Part shown: in pieces, positions 24,280-31,449 of the stretch | Layout: each line of letters opens with the position of its first letter | Position numbering within the stretch: position 1 is the first letter of the stretch | From: Rickettsia typhi | GTDB lineage: Bacteria; Pseudomonadota; Alphaproteobacteria; Rickettsiales; UBA1997 | Direction: 5' to 3' | DNA length: 31,449 nt | Assembly: GCA_945902255.1 (NCBI GenBank) | Contig: CAMDMO010000002.1 | Coordinates: 1-31,449 of the forward strand | The notes under the pieces: model-generated | Told to the model about the DNA's origin: nothing | Database searches by the model: none | Seen by the model: only the letters and a program-made list of their open reading frames with translations | Program-made: the position numbers and the translations under genes

Positions 24280-25875
24280 CTAATTAAAAAATGGGCGTTT
24301 AGTGCTATCGAATTTATTTTGGAAATCGCGATCATATTTGGACGCAGGACTATTGCTGTTAACAATCGTGGCTTTAACAAAAATTACAGTTTCAGTAATT
24401 GTAGATGTTCTGCTAGTTGATTTAAATAGCCAGCCAAGCACTGGAATTCTGCTAAGAAATGGAACCCCAATATCTGTGTTATCTGCCGCTTCTTTCATTA
24501 ATCCGCCAATTACAACTATGTTACCGCTTTGAATTTTTGCCATGGTATCCAATTCCCTTGTTTGCATTACAGGCACTTTATTTTCAATTAAAAATCCATC
24601 TCCGGCAGCGTTTTTAGGGCTTGCAGGATCTATCACATCTGCACTTTTAACTGTGATTTTTGGTTTTATGTTTAAAGTAATTTCCTGAGTATTTACATTA
24701 ATGGATGGAACGATTTCTACAATCATGCCTTCATTTTCTTCTAATTTAGTGGATGTTATTGTTGCTGCAACCACCGAAGTAGAAGCTCCAACACTAGTTG
24801 ATTGAGTGGAATCAACTTTAAAATAAACTAATTTATCAGAAAAGTTTAGAGTCGCCTTTTGATTGTTGATGGCATGAATGCGTGGACTGGATAATGTTCT
24901 GGTAACCCCAAATGTTTCTAAAGCTTTCATTTTAGCATTTAAGTCAGTTCCAGCTATTGTGTTTAAAATCAGACTCGCTCCTCCGTTAAGGCTATCAGCG
25001 GGAGTGCTTCCGATGCTAATGCTCTGATCAGTTTGCGCCCAATTTATTCCGGCCTTAAACTCGTCTTTTAATTTTACTTCAACTAGTTTTGCTTCAATAA
25101 TAACTTGTGAGGAAGTGCTTTTTTCAACTGCCGCAAGATATTTAATAATTTCTTTATGTTGTTTTTCTGAGGCATAAGCCGACATTATTCCGGCTGATTT
25201 ATTTATTGAAACCGAAGAAGTTTTTCCACCACCAGAGCCGTCGGCAGAAGAGGTGGCGGTAGAGGTTAATATTGAATTAATATTTGATTCAACATCGCTC
25301 CAAAGGGCGCTAGAAATTAAATAATCGACAAAATAATTTTTGGTATAAGGAGTGTCGCGTTCAAAATGTAAAACACCATTTTGATAAGAATAGCGAAGAT
25401 CTCCAAGAGATGCGATGCGGTCGATTATTTCTTTTAATGGACGATTTTTAGCATTTAAAATTATGCCGCCAGATATAGTGGGGTCAAGGTCGATGTCAAT
25501 TTTTGCAGCGCGTCCAAGTTCGATTAAAACATCTTTTAGTGGAACTTGATCAGTAACTGAAAAAGAGATAGTTTTGTCGCCGCCAATTATTGGAGGAGGT
25601 GCGGCAACTATTAATTTTGACATTCTTGGAATAGGAGTTTCTCTAGAGGCTCTTTCTTCTCTTTCCGCTTTTTCTTTGGATCTGTCTTTAATTAAACTAT
25701 CTTTAACATCTTGTCTGGTTAATCCATTTTGCCTGTCGATTGGATCAATTTTGCCTTGAGTTTTAACTGAATTAGGGAGTTTTTTTTTGTCAGAGCCTTC
25801 TTGGGCGCAAGAAAGTAGGGACGCTATAAGTAAAATAGCGAAAGTTTTTCTGATTATATCAGTTGGTCTTGACAC
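24280..25875 (-). CDS. Lipoprotein secretin (type II secretion / type IV pilus PulD-MshL-like)
   Basis: A 531-residue outer-membrane channel protein. Residues 1-23 are a lipoprotein signal with the lipobox LLSC (Cys23), so it is probably lipid-anchored in the outer membrane. A charged linker (about 30-85) is followed by an STN/N0-like domain near 95-175 (ISFSVTDQVPLKDVLIELGRAAKIDIDLD). A Ser/Gly-rich loop lies in the next N domain. The secretin barrel domain occupies about 290-520, with SSPRIHAINNQKA, VEIVPSIN, SGNIVVIGGLMKE and the closing GVPFLSRIPVLGWLFKS, all diagnostic. MshL and PilQ share this build. No ATPase, pilin or platform gene is in the window. It is the first gene of the operon running to nadC. 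Confidence 0.93.
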   Translation of the reverse strand: MSRPTDIIRKTFAILLIASLLSCAQEGSDKKKLPNSVKTQGKIDPIDRQNGLTRQDVKDSLIKDRSKEKAEREERASRETPIPRMSKLIVAAPPPIIGGDKTISFSVTDQVPLKDVLIELGRAAKIDIDLDPTISGGIILNAKNRPLKEIIDRIASLGDLRYSYQNGVLHFERDTPYTKNYFVDYLISSALWSDVESNINSILTSTATSSADGSGGGKTSSVSINKSAGIMSAYASEKQHKEIIKYLAAVEKSTSSQVIIEAKLVEVKLKDEFKAGINWAQTDQSISIGSTPADSLNGGASLILNTIAGTDLNAKMKALETFGVTRTLSSPRIHAINNQKATLNFSDKLVYFKVDSTQSTSVGASTSVVAATITSTKLEENEGMIVEIVPSINVNTQEITLNIKPKITVKSADVIDPASPKNAAGDGFLIENKVPVMQTRELDTMAKIQSGNIVVIGGLMKEAADNTDIGVPFLSRIPVLGWLFKSTSRTSTITETVIFVKATIVNSNSPASKYDRDFQNKFDSTKRPFFN

Positions 25876-26081
25876 TTGATTTTACTTGATTTGTTGGGAT
25901 GTAAAACATTTCTTGAAATTATATATTAATTAAGATGTTATTTGTGAAATTTTTTTTAGCAATTAATTTTGCCAAAAGAAAAAATGCCTTTTAAAGTGTG
26001 TCAAAATAAATATTTAGGGCGCTAAAAAATCTAGCTATAAACTAAGTCGCTTAAAACTTTTACAAAATTTTTTTAAAAAAA

Positions 26082-27359
26082 ATGATCAAAGAACAAGATA
26101 AAATTTTTACCAATCTTTACGGCTTTAATTCTTCAAATTTAGAAGAATCCAAAAAAAGAGGAGATTGGCTAGATACAAAAAAATTTCTTGATTTCGGTGG
26201 CGAATGGCTGATTTCACAAGTTAAAGATTCTGGGCTTCGCGGTCGCGGTGGCGCTGGGTTTCCAACTGGAATGAAATGGTCTTTTGTGCCAAAAAAATCT
26301 GATCCGCGTGAAGGAAAGCCGCATTATTTAGTGATTAACGCTGATGAATCTGAGCCAGGAACTTGTAAAGATCGCGATATTTTGCGCAATGAGCCACATA
26401 AATTGCTAGAAGGTTGTCTTTTGGCCGCTCGCGCCGTTAACGCCAACACCTGTTATATTTATATTCGTGGCGAATATTATAATGAAGCAGTTGCTTTGCA
26501 GCGCGCAATTGATGAAGCTTACGCCGCAAATTTAATTGGTAAAAATGCTTGTGGAAGTGGATGGGATTTAGATATCTATATTCATCGTGGAGCTGGTGCT
26601 TACATTTGCGGAGAAGAAACCGCTTTACTTGAAAGTTTGGAAGGCAATAAAGGTCAGCCTCGTTTAAAGCCGCCATTTCCGGCGCTAATCGGGCTTTATG
26701 GTTGTCCAACGGTAATTAATAATGTTGAATCAATTGCAGTAGTTCCTGAAATTCTTCGTCGTGGAGCTGCGTGGTTTGCGGGTTTGGGTCGTGAAAAAAA
26801 TACTGGTACAAAAATTTTCTGCATTTCTGGCCATGTAAATAAACCCTGTAATGTGGAAGAAGAAATGGGAATTCCGCTTCGTGAATTAATTGAAAAACAT
26901 GCCGGTGGAGTGCGTGGTGGTTGGGATAACCTGCTTGCAATAATTCCCGGAGGATCTTCAGTTCCGCTTTTAACCAAAGAAGTTTGTGATACTGTTTTAA
27001 TGGATTTTGACTCTCTAAAAGCCGCGGGCTCTGGCCTTGGAACTGCTGGCGTAATTGTGATGGATAAATCAACTGATATAATTGCTGCAATTGCTAGACT
27101 TTCTCACTTTTACAAACATGAATCTTGCGGTCAATGCACGCCTTGTCGCGAAGGCACTGGTTGGATGATGAGAATTATGGATCGTATGATTTTAGGAAAT
27201 GCAAAAGTTGAAGAAATTGATCAATTATATAATTTAACTAAACAAATCGAAGGTCACACAATTTGCGCTTTGGGAGACGCTGCAGCTTGGCCGGTGCAGG
27301 GTTTAATTAAGAATTTCAAAGGTGAAATGATTAGTCGAATTGAAAAAAATCAATCTTAA
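26082..27359 (+). CDS. nuoF: NuoF, NADH-quinone oxidoreductase subunit F
   Basis: Complex I subunit that binds NADH, FMN and the N3 [4Fe-4S] cluster. It has 425 residues, full length. The FMN-binding loop GLRGRGGAGFPTGMKW is at 51-66, the NADH-site acidic patch NADESEPGTCKDRD at 87-99 and ICGEETALLESLEG at 175-188. The cluster ligands C349, C352 and C355 lie in ESCGQCTPCREG, with the fourth, C395, in GHTICALGD. It stands apart from the other nuo genes here, paired with ispDF two bases downstream. Isolated nuoF also occurs in Rickettsia. The 206-base gap to the divergent secretin gene must hold both promoters. Confidence 0.98.
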   Translation: MIKEQDKIFTNLYGFNSSNLEESKKRGDWLDTKKFLDFGGEWLISQVKDSGLRGRGGAGFPTGMKWSFVPKKSDPREGKPHYLVINADESEPGTCKDRDILRNEPHKLLEGCLLAARAVNANTCYIYIRGEYYNEAVALQRAIDEAYAANLIGKNACGSGWDLDIYIHRGAGAYICGEETALLESLEGNKGQPRLKPPFPALIGLYGCPTVINNVESIAVVPEILRRGAAWFAGLGREKNTGTKIFCISGHVNKPCNVEEEMGIPLRELIEKHAGGVRGGWDNLLAIIPGGSSVPLLTKEVCDTVLMDFDSLKAAGSGLGTAGVIVMDKSTDIIAAIARLSHFYKHESCGQCTPCREGTGWMMRIMDRMILGNAKVEEIDQLYNLTKQIEGHTICALGDAAAWPVQGLIKNFKGEMISRIEKNQS

Positions 27360-27361
27360 TT

Positions 27362-28561
27362 ATGACTAAAATTGTTGCCTTAATCACTGCTTGTGGGCGT
27401 GGCAATCGCTTTAATCATGGCGAAGGAATTCCAAAGCAATATTTGCCAGTTGCGGGAATGTCTTTATTGCGCCATTCCATTTTAGCTTTTTTAAATCATC
27501 CAAAAATTGACGATGTAATTTGTGTTATTCATCCAGATGATATAGCGCTTTACGAAGAAGCCGCTGCTGGTCTTGATCTGCTTAATCCAATTTTTGGTGG
27601 CGAAACTAGACAAGCTTCAATTCGCATGGGGCTTGAAGCTTTGCGTGATTATAATCCAAAAAAAGTTTTAATTCATGATGGCGTTCGTCCTTTTGTTTCT
27701 AAGCGAATCATTAATGGCATTTTAGAAAAACTCGAAACCCATCCTGCGGTAATTCCGGCAATTGCAGTTGAAGATACGCTAAAAAAATATTCTGATGGAA
27801 AAATTGAATGGACTTTGGAGCGAGATAATTTGTGGCGCGCCCAAACTCCACAAGGATTTATCTATGAAGATATTTTAAATTCTCACGTCGCTTTTAAAGA
27901 TTTAAATTTCACCGACGATGCTTCGCTTAATGAATATGCGGGAATTCCGGTTGCGATAATTCCGGGTTCACAAAATAATTTTAAAATTACTACTCAAGAA
28001 GATTACGAGCGCGCAAATAGAATAGCGTCAATGTTGAATCAAAATGTTAAAGAAGAAAATCGTTGTGGCACGGGTTTTGATGTTCATGCTTTTAGGCAGC
28101 GCAAAGCGGATGAAAATAATTTTATTCGTTTATGCGGCGTTGATATTGAATTTGATAAAAAAATTGATGCTCATTCCGACGGCGATGTTGCAATTCATGC
28201 TGCAATTGATGCGCTTCTAGGGGCTATTGGTGAAGGTGATATTGGTGATCATTTTCCGCCATCTGATATGAAATGGAAAAATTGCGATTCGCGCGAAATG
28301 TTAAAAATTATCAATCATTTATTGGTTAAAAAAGGTGCTAAAATCATCAATATTGATATTACTCTAATTTGCGAAAAACCAAAAATTTCAAAATTTAGGG
28401 AGCAGATGAAAATTGCTTTAGCTGAAGTTTTAAACATTTCAACGACCCGCATAAATGTGAAAGCGACAACAAGTGAAAAATTAGGATTTTTAGGGCGTGA
28501 AGAAGGAATTGCCGCGCAAGCCGTTGCATCAATTCGAATGATGCTTGCAGAAGAGTGTTAA
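27362..28561 (+). CDS. ispDF: IspDF, fused MEP cytidylyltransferase / MECDP synthase
   Basis: Bifunctional enzyme of the non-mevalonate isoprenoid pathway. Residues 1 to about 225 are IspD, which adds CMP to 2-C-methyl-D-erythritol 4-phosphate. About 236-399 is IspF, which closes the cyclodiphosphate. In IspD the nucleotide loop is ACGRGNRF with PKQY (24-27), the middle motif is HDGVRPF (105-111), and a variant of the usual A-A-G and H-D-A/A-A-R is seen. In IspF the zinc ligands D240 and H242 (GFDVHAF), and H271 and the SDGDV turn are present, as is the GFLGREEGIAAQA closing motif. The fusion is typical of alphaproteobacteria. It follows nuoF with a two-base gap. Confidence 0.96.
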   Translation: MTKIVALITACGRGNRFNHGEGIPKQYLPVAGMSLLRHSILAFLNHPKIDDVICVIHPDDIALYEEAAAGLDLLNPIFGGETRQASIRMGLEALRDYNPKKVLIHDGVRPFVSKRIINGILEKLETHPAVIPAIAVEDTLKKYSDGKIEWTLERDNLWRAQTPQGFIYEDILNSHVAFKDLNFTDDASLNEYAGIPVAIIPGSQNNFKITTQEDYERANRIASMLNQNVKEENRCGTGFDVHAFRQRKADENNFIRLCGVDIEFDKKIDAHSDGDVAIHAAIDALLGAIGEGDIGDHFPPSDMKWKNCDSREMLKIINHLLVKKGAKIINIDITLICEKPKISKFREQMKIALAEVLNISTTRINVKATTSEKLGFLGREEGIAAQAVASIRMMLAEEC

Positions 28562-28578
28562 TAATTTTTTAATATACT

Positions 28579-29190
28579 TTAGCCCCTGCTGCCAGCGCCG
28601 CTCTCTTGTGATTTTTTCTCCTCTTCCTCATCATAATCTTTTTGTTTTCTTGGACCTTTGCCTGCAAAAATTCTAGCCAAAGAATTTGTTGGTGAATTTT
28701 GCGAACCATCATCTTCTAATAATTTTCGATCTCTCTTTCTATTGTTTTGTGGGACTGTAAAAGTAGTGGCGTTAGTTACAAATAAAGCTGTTGTTGGGGC
28801 TGCGGCGCCACTGCCTCCTCCCGCTCCTAATAAAGGCGGAACATCTGGGTCAATCGGAGCTCCAGATCGTAATGGCAAAGGGCAATGGATTGCATCTAGT
28901 GAGAGCAAGGCATCACCGACTTCGCCTTCCGCTTCTAATAGACTGGTGTCAAAATTAAAATTTTCAAGAAGATCATCGCCTACTTCTCCACAAGAAACCG
29001 GCGTTAAAACTCTGCCTAGCAAATTAGGAGGCTTTGGGGCATCTGATGACGAACTTGTTGATGCGCTACTTCTATCGTCTTCAGAGTCAGAGGAGTTTGT
29101 TGATGAGCTACTTTGATCATACCCATCTTCATCAGTTTCAATGCTGGAGTATGCCGCAGATACCGCTGAGCTATTAGAGCCGTTTCTCAT
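28579..29190 (-). CDS. Unassigned Ser/acid-rich disordered protein
   Basis: A 203-residue protein with no recognised family. The first 50 residues are Ser/Asp/Glu-rich (DQSSSSTNSSDSEDDRSSAS). The middle has a pair of short repeats, GEVGDDLL and GEVGDALL, then a Pro/Gly/Ala-rich linker. The C-terminal third has basic patches (NNRKRDRKLLEDD, GKGPRKQKDYDEEEEKK) that resemble nuclear-localisation signals. It ends in Gly/Ser/Arg. There is no signal peptide, membrane segment or cysteine beyond two. It resembles the WPS-repeat protein at 18375 in style (SSDEDSE-like acidic tract, APKPP). A 152-codon frame lies opposite on the plus strand; I prefer the minus frame because it is longer and nearly fills the gap between ispDF and the acyltransferase. 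Confidence 0.6.
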   Translation of the reverse strand: MRNGSNSSAVSAAYSSIETDEDGYDQSSSSTNSSDSEDDRSSASTSSSSDAPKPPNLLGRVLTPVSCGEVGDDLLENFNFDTSLLEAEGEVGDALLSLDAIHCPLPLRSGAPIDPDVPPLLGAGGGSGAAAPTTALFVTNATTFTVPQNNRKRDRKLLEDDGSQNSPTNSLARIFAGKGPRKQKDYDEEEEKKSQESGAGSRG

Positions 29191-29215
29191 AAAATATTTA
29201 AAAGTTAAAATTTTT

Positions 29216-30019
29216 TTAAAGCGCCAATTCGTCAGATTTTTTTTGCACCAGATTCATTCTCTCTTCAAGATCAATTCTGATCTTATCTAGCTCATCTTTT
29301 TCGGTGTTTTTTGATATATAAATAGGCTTGTCATCAAAGCAAAAATAAAGTCTAGAAAAAGGTAGGGGAATTTTAAATTTATCCCAAGTTTTTAATTCGA
29401 TGAAACGAGACGAAGAGCATGAAGTTGCTAAAATTCCAGCGCCCGAAATTTTGGCGATATTAATAATTTCGCCGTTAATTTTTTGATTTGGTCCGCGAGG
29501 TCCATCTGGAGTGATTCCAAGGGAGTTGCCATTTTTTAATCCGTAAAGAATTTTTCTCATATCGGCAAAATCAATTCCGCGCGATGATTTTCGACCATCA
29601 TTTGATGATCCTAAAATTGAAATTAGGCCAAATTTTTCCATTACCCTTCCAACAAAACGACCATCACCATGTTTTGAAGCTAGGCTCATCAAATTGCACT
29701 GAGGATAAAGTTTTTTTGGTTTTTTTGTAATAAGAGGAATCGCCATTAATCGATTATGCCAAATAGAGATAATCAAGGGTGATTTATTTTTTGCCGCGTC
29801 AATAAGCAGCTCTTGGTTGATAAATGTTTTTCTGCTGCTGTAATAAATTAACTGCAAATAGCCAAATACAAGCCAACAAATTAACTCTTGAAATAGTTTT
29901 GAGTAAGTTATTTTGCGGATTAATTGCTTGAATTTGGTTTTGACATCATACCACTCAACTTTAGTTTGAATGCCAAAAATTTTCCACTTCAGAGATTTTT
30001 TAAAATCTTTTTTGGTCAT
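29216..30019 (-). CDS. DUF374-type lysophospholipid acyltransferase family protein
   Basis: A 267-residue membrane-associated acyltransferase. The family is the LPLAT superfamily, DUF374 branch, related to LpxL/HtrB-type acyltransferases. The SIWHNRLMAIPL motif carries the catalytic-type histidine near residue 88 in the HxxxxD position, with N/R instead of the G/R usual for DUF374. The ASKHGDGRFVGRVMEKFG segment and ITPDGPRGPNQK, a nearly diagnostic DUF374 motif, follow. A hydrophobic segment (LFQELICWLVFGYLQLIYY, about 40-58) anchors it. The substrate could be lipid A, but that is not shown. The transaldolase gene begins close upstream in the same direction, nine bases away. Confidence 0.88.
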   Translation of the reverse strand: MTKKDFKKSLKWKIFGIQTKVEWYDVKTKFKQLIRKITYSKLFQELICWLVFGYLQLIYYSSRKTFINQELLIDAAKNKSPLIISIWHNRLMAIPLITKKPKKLYPQCNLMSLASKHGDGRFVGRVMEKFGLISILGSSNDGRKSSRGIDFADMRKILYGLKNGNSLGITPDGPRGPNQKINGEIINIAKISGAGILATSCSSSRFIELKTWDKFKIPLPFSRLYFCFDDKPIYISKNTEKDELDKIRIDLEERMNLVQKKSDELAL

Positions 30020-30028
30020 TTCAAAAGG

Positions 30029-30685
30029 TTAGTCGATTTTTTGTCCGGTTGAAGCCCAATCTTTAACAAAAACCTCTAGACCTTTGTCAGTTAAAGGATG
30101 AGAAACTAGCTGTTTTAAAATTTTTGCTGGAATTGTTGCAACATCAGCGCCCATTTTTGCGGCAGCAGTGATGTGAATTGGGTGCCTGATTGAGGCAACT
30201 AAAACTTCGGTTTTAAATTCTGGATAGTTGCTATAAATTTCGCAAATTTCTTCGATTAGTCCAAGTCCATCTTGACCAATATCATCAAGTCTTCCAACAA
30301 AAGGAGAAACAAAAGTTGCGCCAGCTTTTGCCGCTAAAATTGCCTGAGCCGCTGAAAAACAAAGAGTAACATTGGTTTGAATTCCTTTGTTAGAAAAATA
30401 TTTGCAAGCTTTAAGCCCGTCCATAGTTAATGGTAATTTAATACAAACATTTTTAGCAATTTTGCTTAAAATTTCACCTTCACGAATCATGTCTTCATAA
30501 TTAGTTGCAGCCACTTCCGCACTAACTGGGCCGGAAACTATTGTGCAAATTTCGGCAATAACTTCTTTAAATTTTCTGCCAGATTTTGCGATTAAACTAG
30601 GGTTTGTAGTAACGCCGTCAAGAAGACCAGAAGCGGCTAATTCTTTGATTTCAGAGATTTCAGCAGAATCGATAAAAAATTTCAT
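30029..30685 (-). CDS. Small transaldolase / fructose-6-phosphate aldolase family (TalC/FSA-like)
   Basis: Class I aldolase, about 218 residues, that moves a dihydroxyacetone unit between sugar phosphates or splits fructose 6-phosphate. The Schiff-base lysine is K83 in VCIKLPLTMDG. Family motifs MKFFIDSAEISEI at the start, GVTTNPSLIAKSG (24-36), SAEVAATNYEDM, TNVTLCFSAAQA and the SPFVGRLDDIG barrel motif are intact. I choose the ATG at 30685 because it gives the standard family start; an in-frame ATG at 30739 would add 18 unusual residues. It is likely the non-oxidative pentose phosphate enzyme here. The acyltransferase gene lies nine bases downstream. Confidence 0.93.
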   Translation of the reverse strand: MKFFIDSAEISEIKELAASGLLDGVTTNPSLIAKSGRKFKEVIAEICTIVSGPVSAEVAATNYEDMIREGEILSKIAKNVCIKLPLTMDGLKACKYFSNKGIQTNVTLCFSAAQAILAAKAGATFVSPFVGRLDDIGQDGLGLIEEICEIYSNYPEFKTEVLVASIRHPIHITAAAKMGADVATIPAKILKQLVSHPLTDKGLEVFVKDWASTGQKID

Positions 30686-30755
30686 AATTAAATTTGTAAA
30701 AATTGATAGAGAGTTGTTTAATCCTCTTACATTATCCAAGTAAAATCAATTAAAA

Positions 30756-31449
30756 ATGTCAAATTTTTTTGTCCAAGTTCTATTGCCGCTAGCTTTGGAT
30801 GAGCCATTTACTTATTTGGCGCATGATGATATTGATTTAGGCGATGTGGTAAAAGTTGAATTTGGTCGCAAAGAAATCTGGGGAGTTGTTTTTAAAATAG
30901 GTGAAAATGATATAAAAATTGCGCCAGAAAAAATAAAACGCGTTATTGAAAAATCTTCGCGCATTAAACTTGATCAAAATCAATTAAAATTAATAGAAAC
31001 CATTAGTTCTTATAACCTTGCCAGCAAAGGTTTGGTTTTGCGAGCTTTTATAGGAATTTTAAATTCTGATAAAATTAAAAAAGAAGCAATTGCAAAAATA
31101 CAGGAAGTTAAAAAAGAAAATTTTTTGCTTAAAAAACTTTCATCAAACCAGCAAAAAATTACCGAAGAATTATGGGATTTAATTGATCAAAATCAGGCTT
31201 CTATAAGCTTGCTTGATGGCGTTACAGGTTCAGGAAAAACCGAAATTTATTTTTCTTTAATTGCAAAAATTTTAGCAAAAAATGATGAAGCGCAGATTTT
31301 AATTTTATTACCAGAAATCGCTCTAACTAGTCAATTGCTGATGCGGTTTGAAGAGCAATTCGGATTTAAGGCGGCACTTTGGCATTCAAAAATTTCTAAA
31401 AAAGAAAAAAGAGAAATTTTTTATGGCATTGTTGAGGGTTCAATTAAAG
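30756..31449 (+). CDS. priA: PriA, primosomal replication-restart helicase (N-terminal part; cut by window)
   Basis: Superfamily 2 DNA helicase that restarts stalled replication forks. About 231 codons are visible. The start is MSNFFVQVLLPLALDEPFTY, with the 3'-binding domain motif GDVVKVEFGRKEIWGVVF near residues 29-46. A lysine-rich linker follows. The helicase core then opens with Walker A, GVTGSGKTEIYF (about 155-166), and the LLPEIALTSQL motif, as in family members. The frame is open to the window end. The gene diverges from the transaldolase gene (16 bases from that gene's longer start candidate). The zinc-binding half and motifs III-VI are outside the window. Confidence 0.93.
   Translation, partial: MSNFFVQVLLPLALDEPFTYLAHDDIDLGDVVKVEFGRKEIWGVVFKIGENDIKIAPEKIKRVIEKSSRIKLDQNQLKLIETISSYNLASKGLVLRAFIGILNSDKIKKEAIAKIQEVKKENFLLKKLSSNQQKITEELWDLIDQNQASISLLDGVTGSGKTEIYFSLIAKILAKNDEAQILILLPEIALTSQLLMRFEEQFGFKAALWHSKISKKEKREIFYGIVEGSIK

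Noticed and set aside
26437..27090. Minus-strand open frames opposite nuoF
   Set aside because: They are shadows of a clearly conserved gene and show no family features.
28658..29116. 152-codon plus-strand frame opposite the Ser/acid-rich gene
   Set aside because: It lies wholly within the longer minus-strand frame, which fits the gap between neighbours better. The matter is not fully settled.
30686..30739. Longer start for the transaldolase at 30739
   Set aside because: The family begins with MKFFID at 30685; the extra 18 residues have no counterpart that I know.

Overview
The window reads as a chromosomal segment of an AT-rich alphaproteobacterium, most likely from the Rickettsiales or a similar host-associated order. 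The signs are strongly A/T-biased codon use, a fused IspD-IspF enzyme, a MidA/NDUFAF7-type methyltransferase, an autotransporter adhesin, hemE beside an origin-like AT-rich region, and several disordered proteins I cannot assign to a family. Metabolism is fuller than in Rickettsia itself: there are genes for purine, biotin, NAD, isoprenoid and amino-acid steps. Placement is by inference from gene content only.

Layout, left part (1-16.7 kb): purK (cut by the window edge), a Trm112-like zinc peptide, a small disordered protein, rlmE, a repeat-bearing gap, a PLP dehydratase divergent from a Cys/Met-metabolism PLP lyase, a very long perfect palindrome, a VOC protein, and an autotransporter. Then follows a leftward block: a RidA protein, and the closely packed run DUF2628 - hisH - midA - bioB. 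Next come rplT and rpmI, tRNA-Ile2 (CAU) with a tandemly repeated leader, and grpE, with clpP-clpX diverging. bolA closes this half.

The centre (about 16665-16928) is a gene-free, very AT-rich stretch between bolA and hemE with two perfect and several near-perfect DnaA boxes. It is the best candidate for oriC, matching the hemE-adjacent origins known in Rickettsia, Wolbachia and Caulobacter.

Right part: hemE, two unassigned proteins (one with Trp-Pro-Ser repeats), a MurU-like nucleotidyltransferase, an MsbA-like ABC exporter, and a compact operon of lipoprotein secretin - ABC-2 permease - membrane-anchored helical protein - nadC. nuoF-ispDF run the other way, followed by a Ser/acidic disordered protein, a DUF374 acyltransferase, a small transaldolase, and the start of priA.

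Intergenic regions are rich in palindromes: a 53-bp perfect stem at 4933-5061, an imperfect inverted and tandem repeat at 21673-21880, REP-like hairpins at 12206-12251 and 19766-19827, and a small hairpin family shared by 2289-2497 and 16277-16310. No CRISPR array, rRNA gene, transposase or phage gene was seen.
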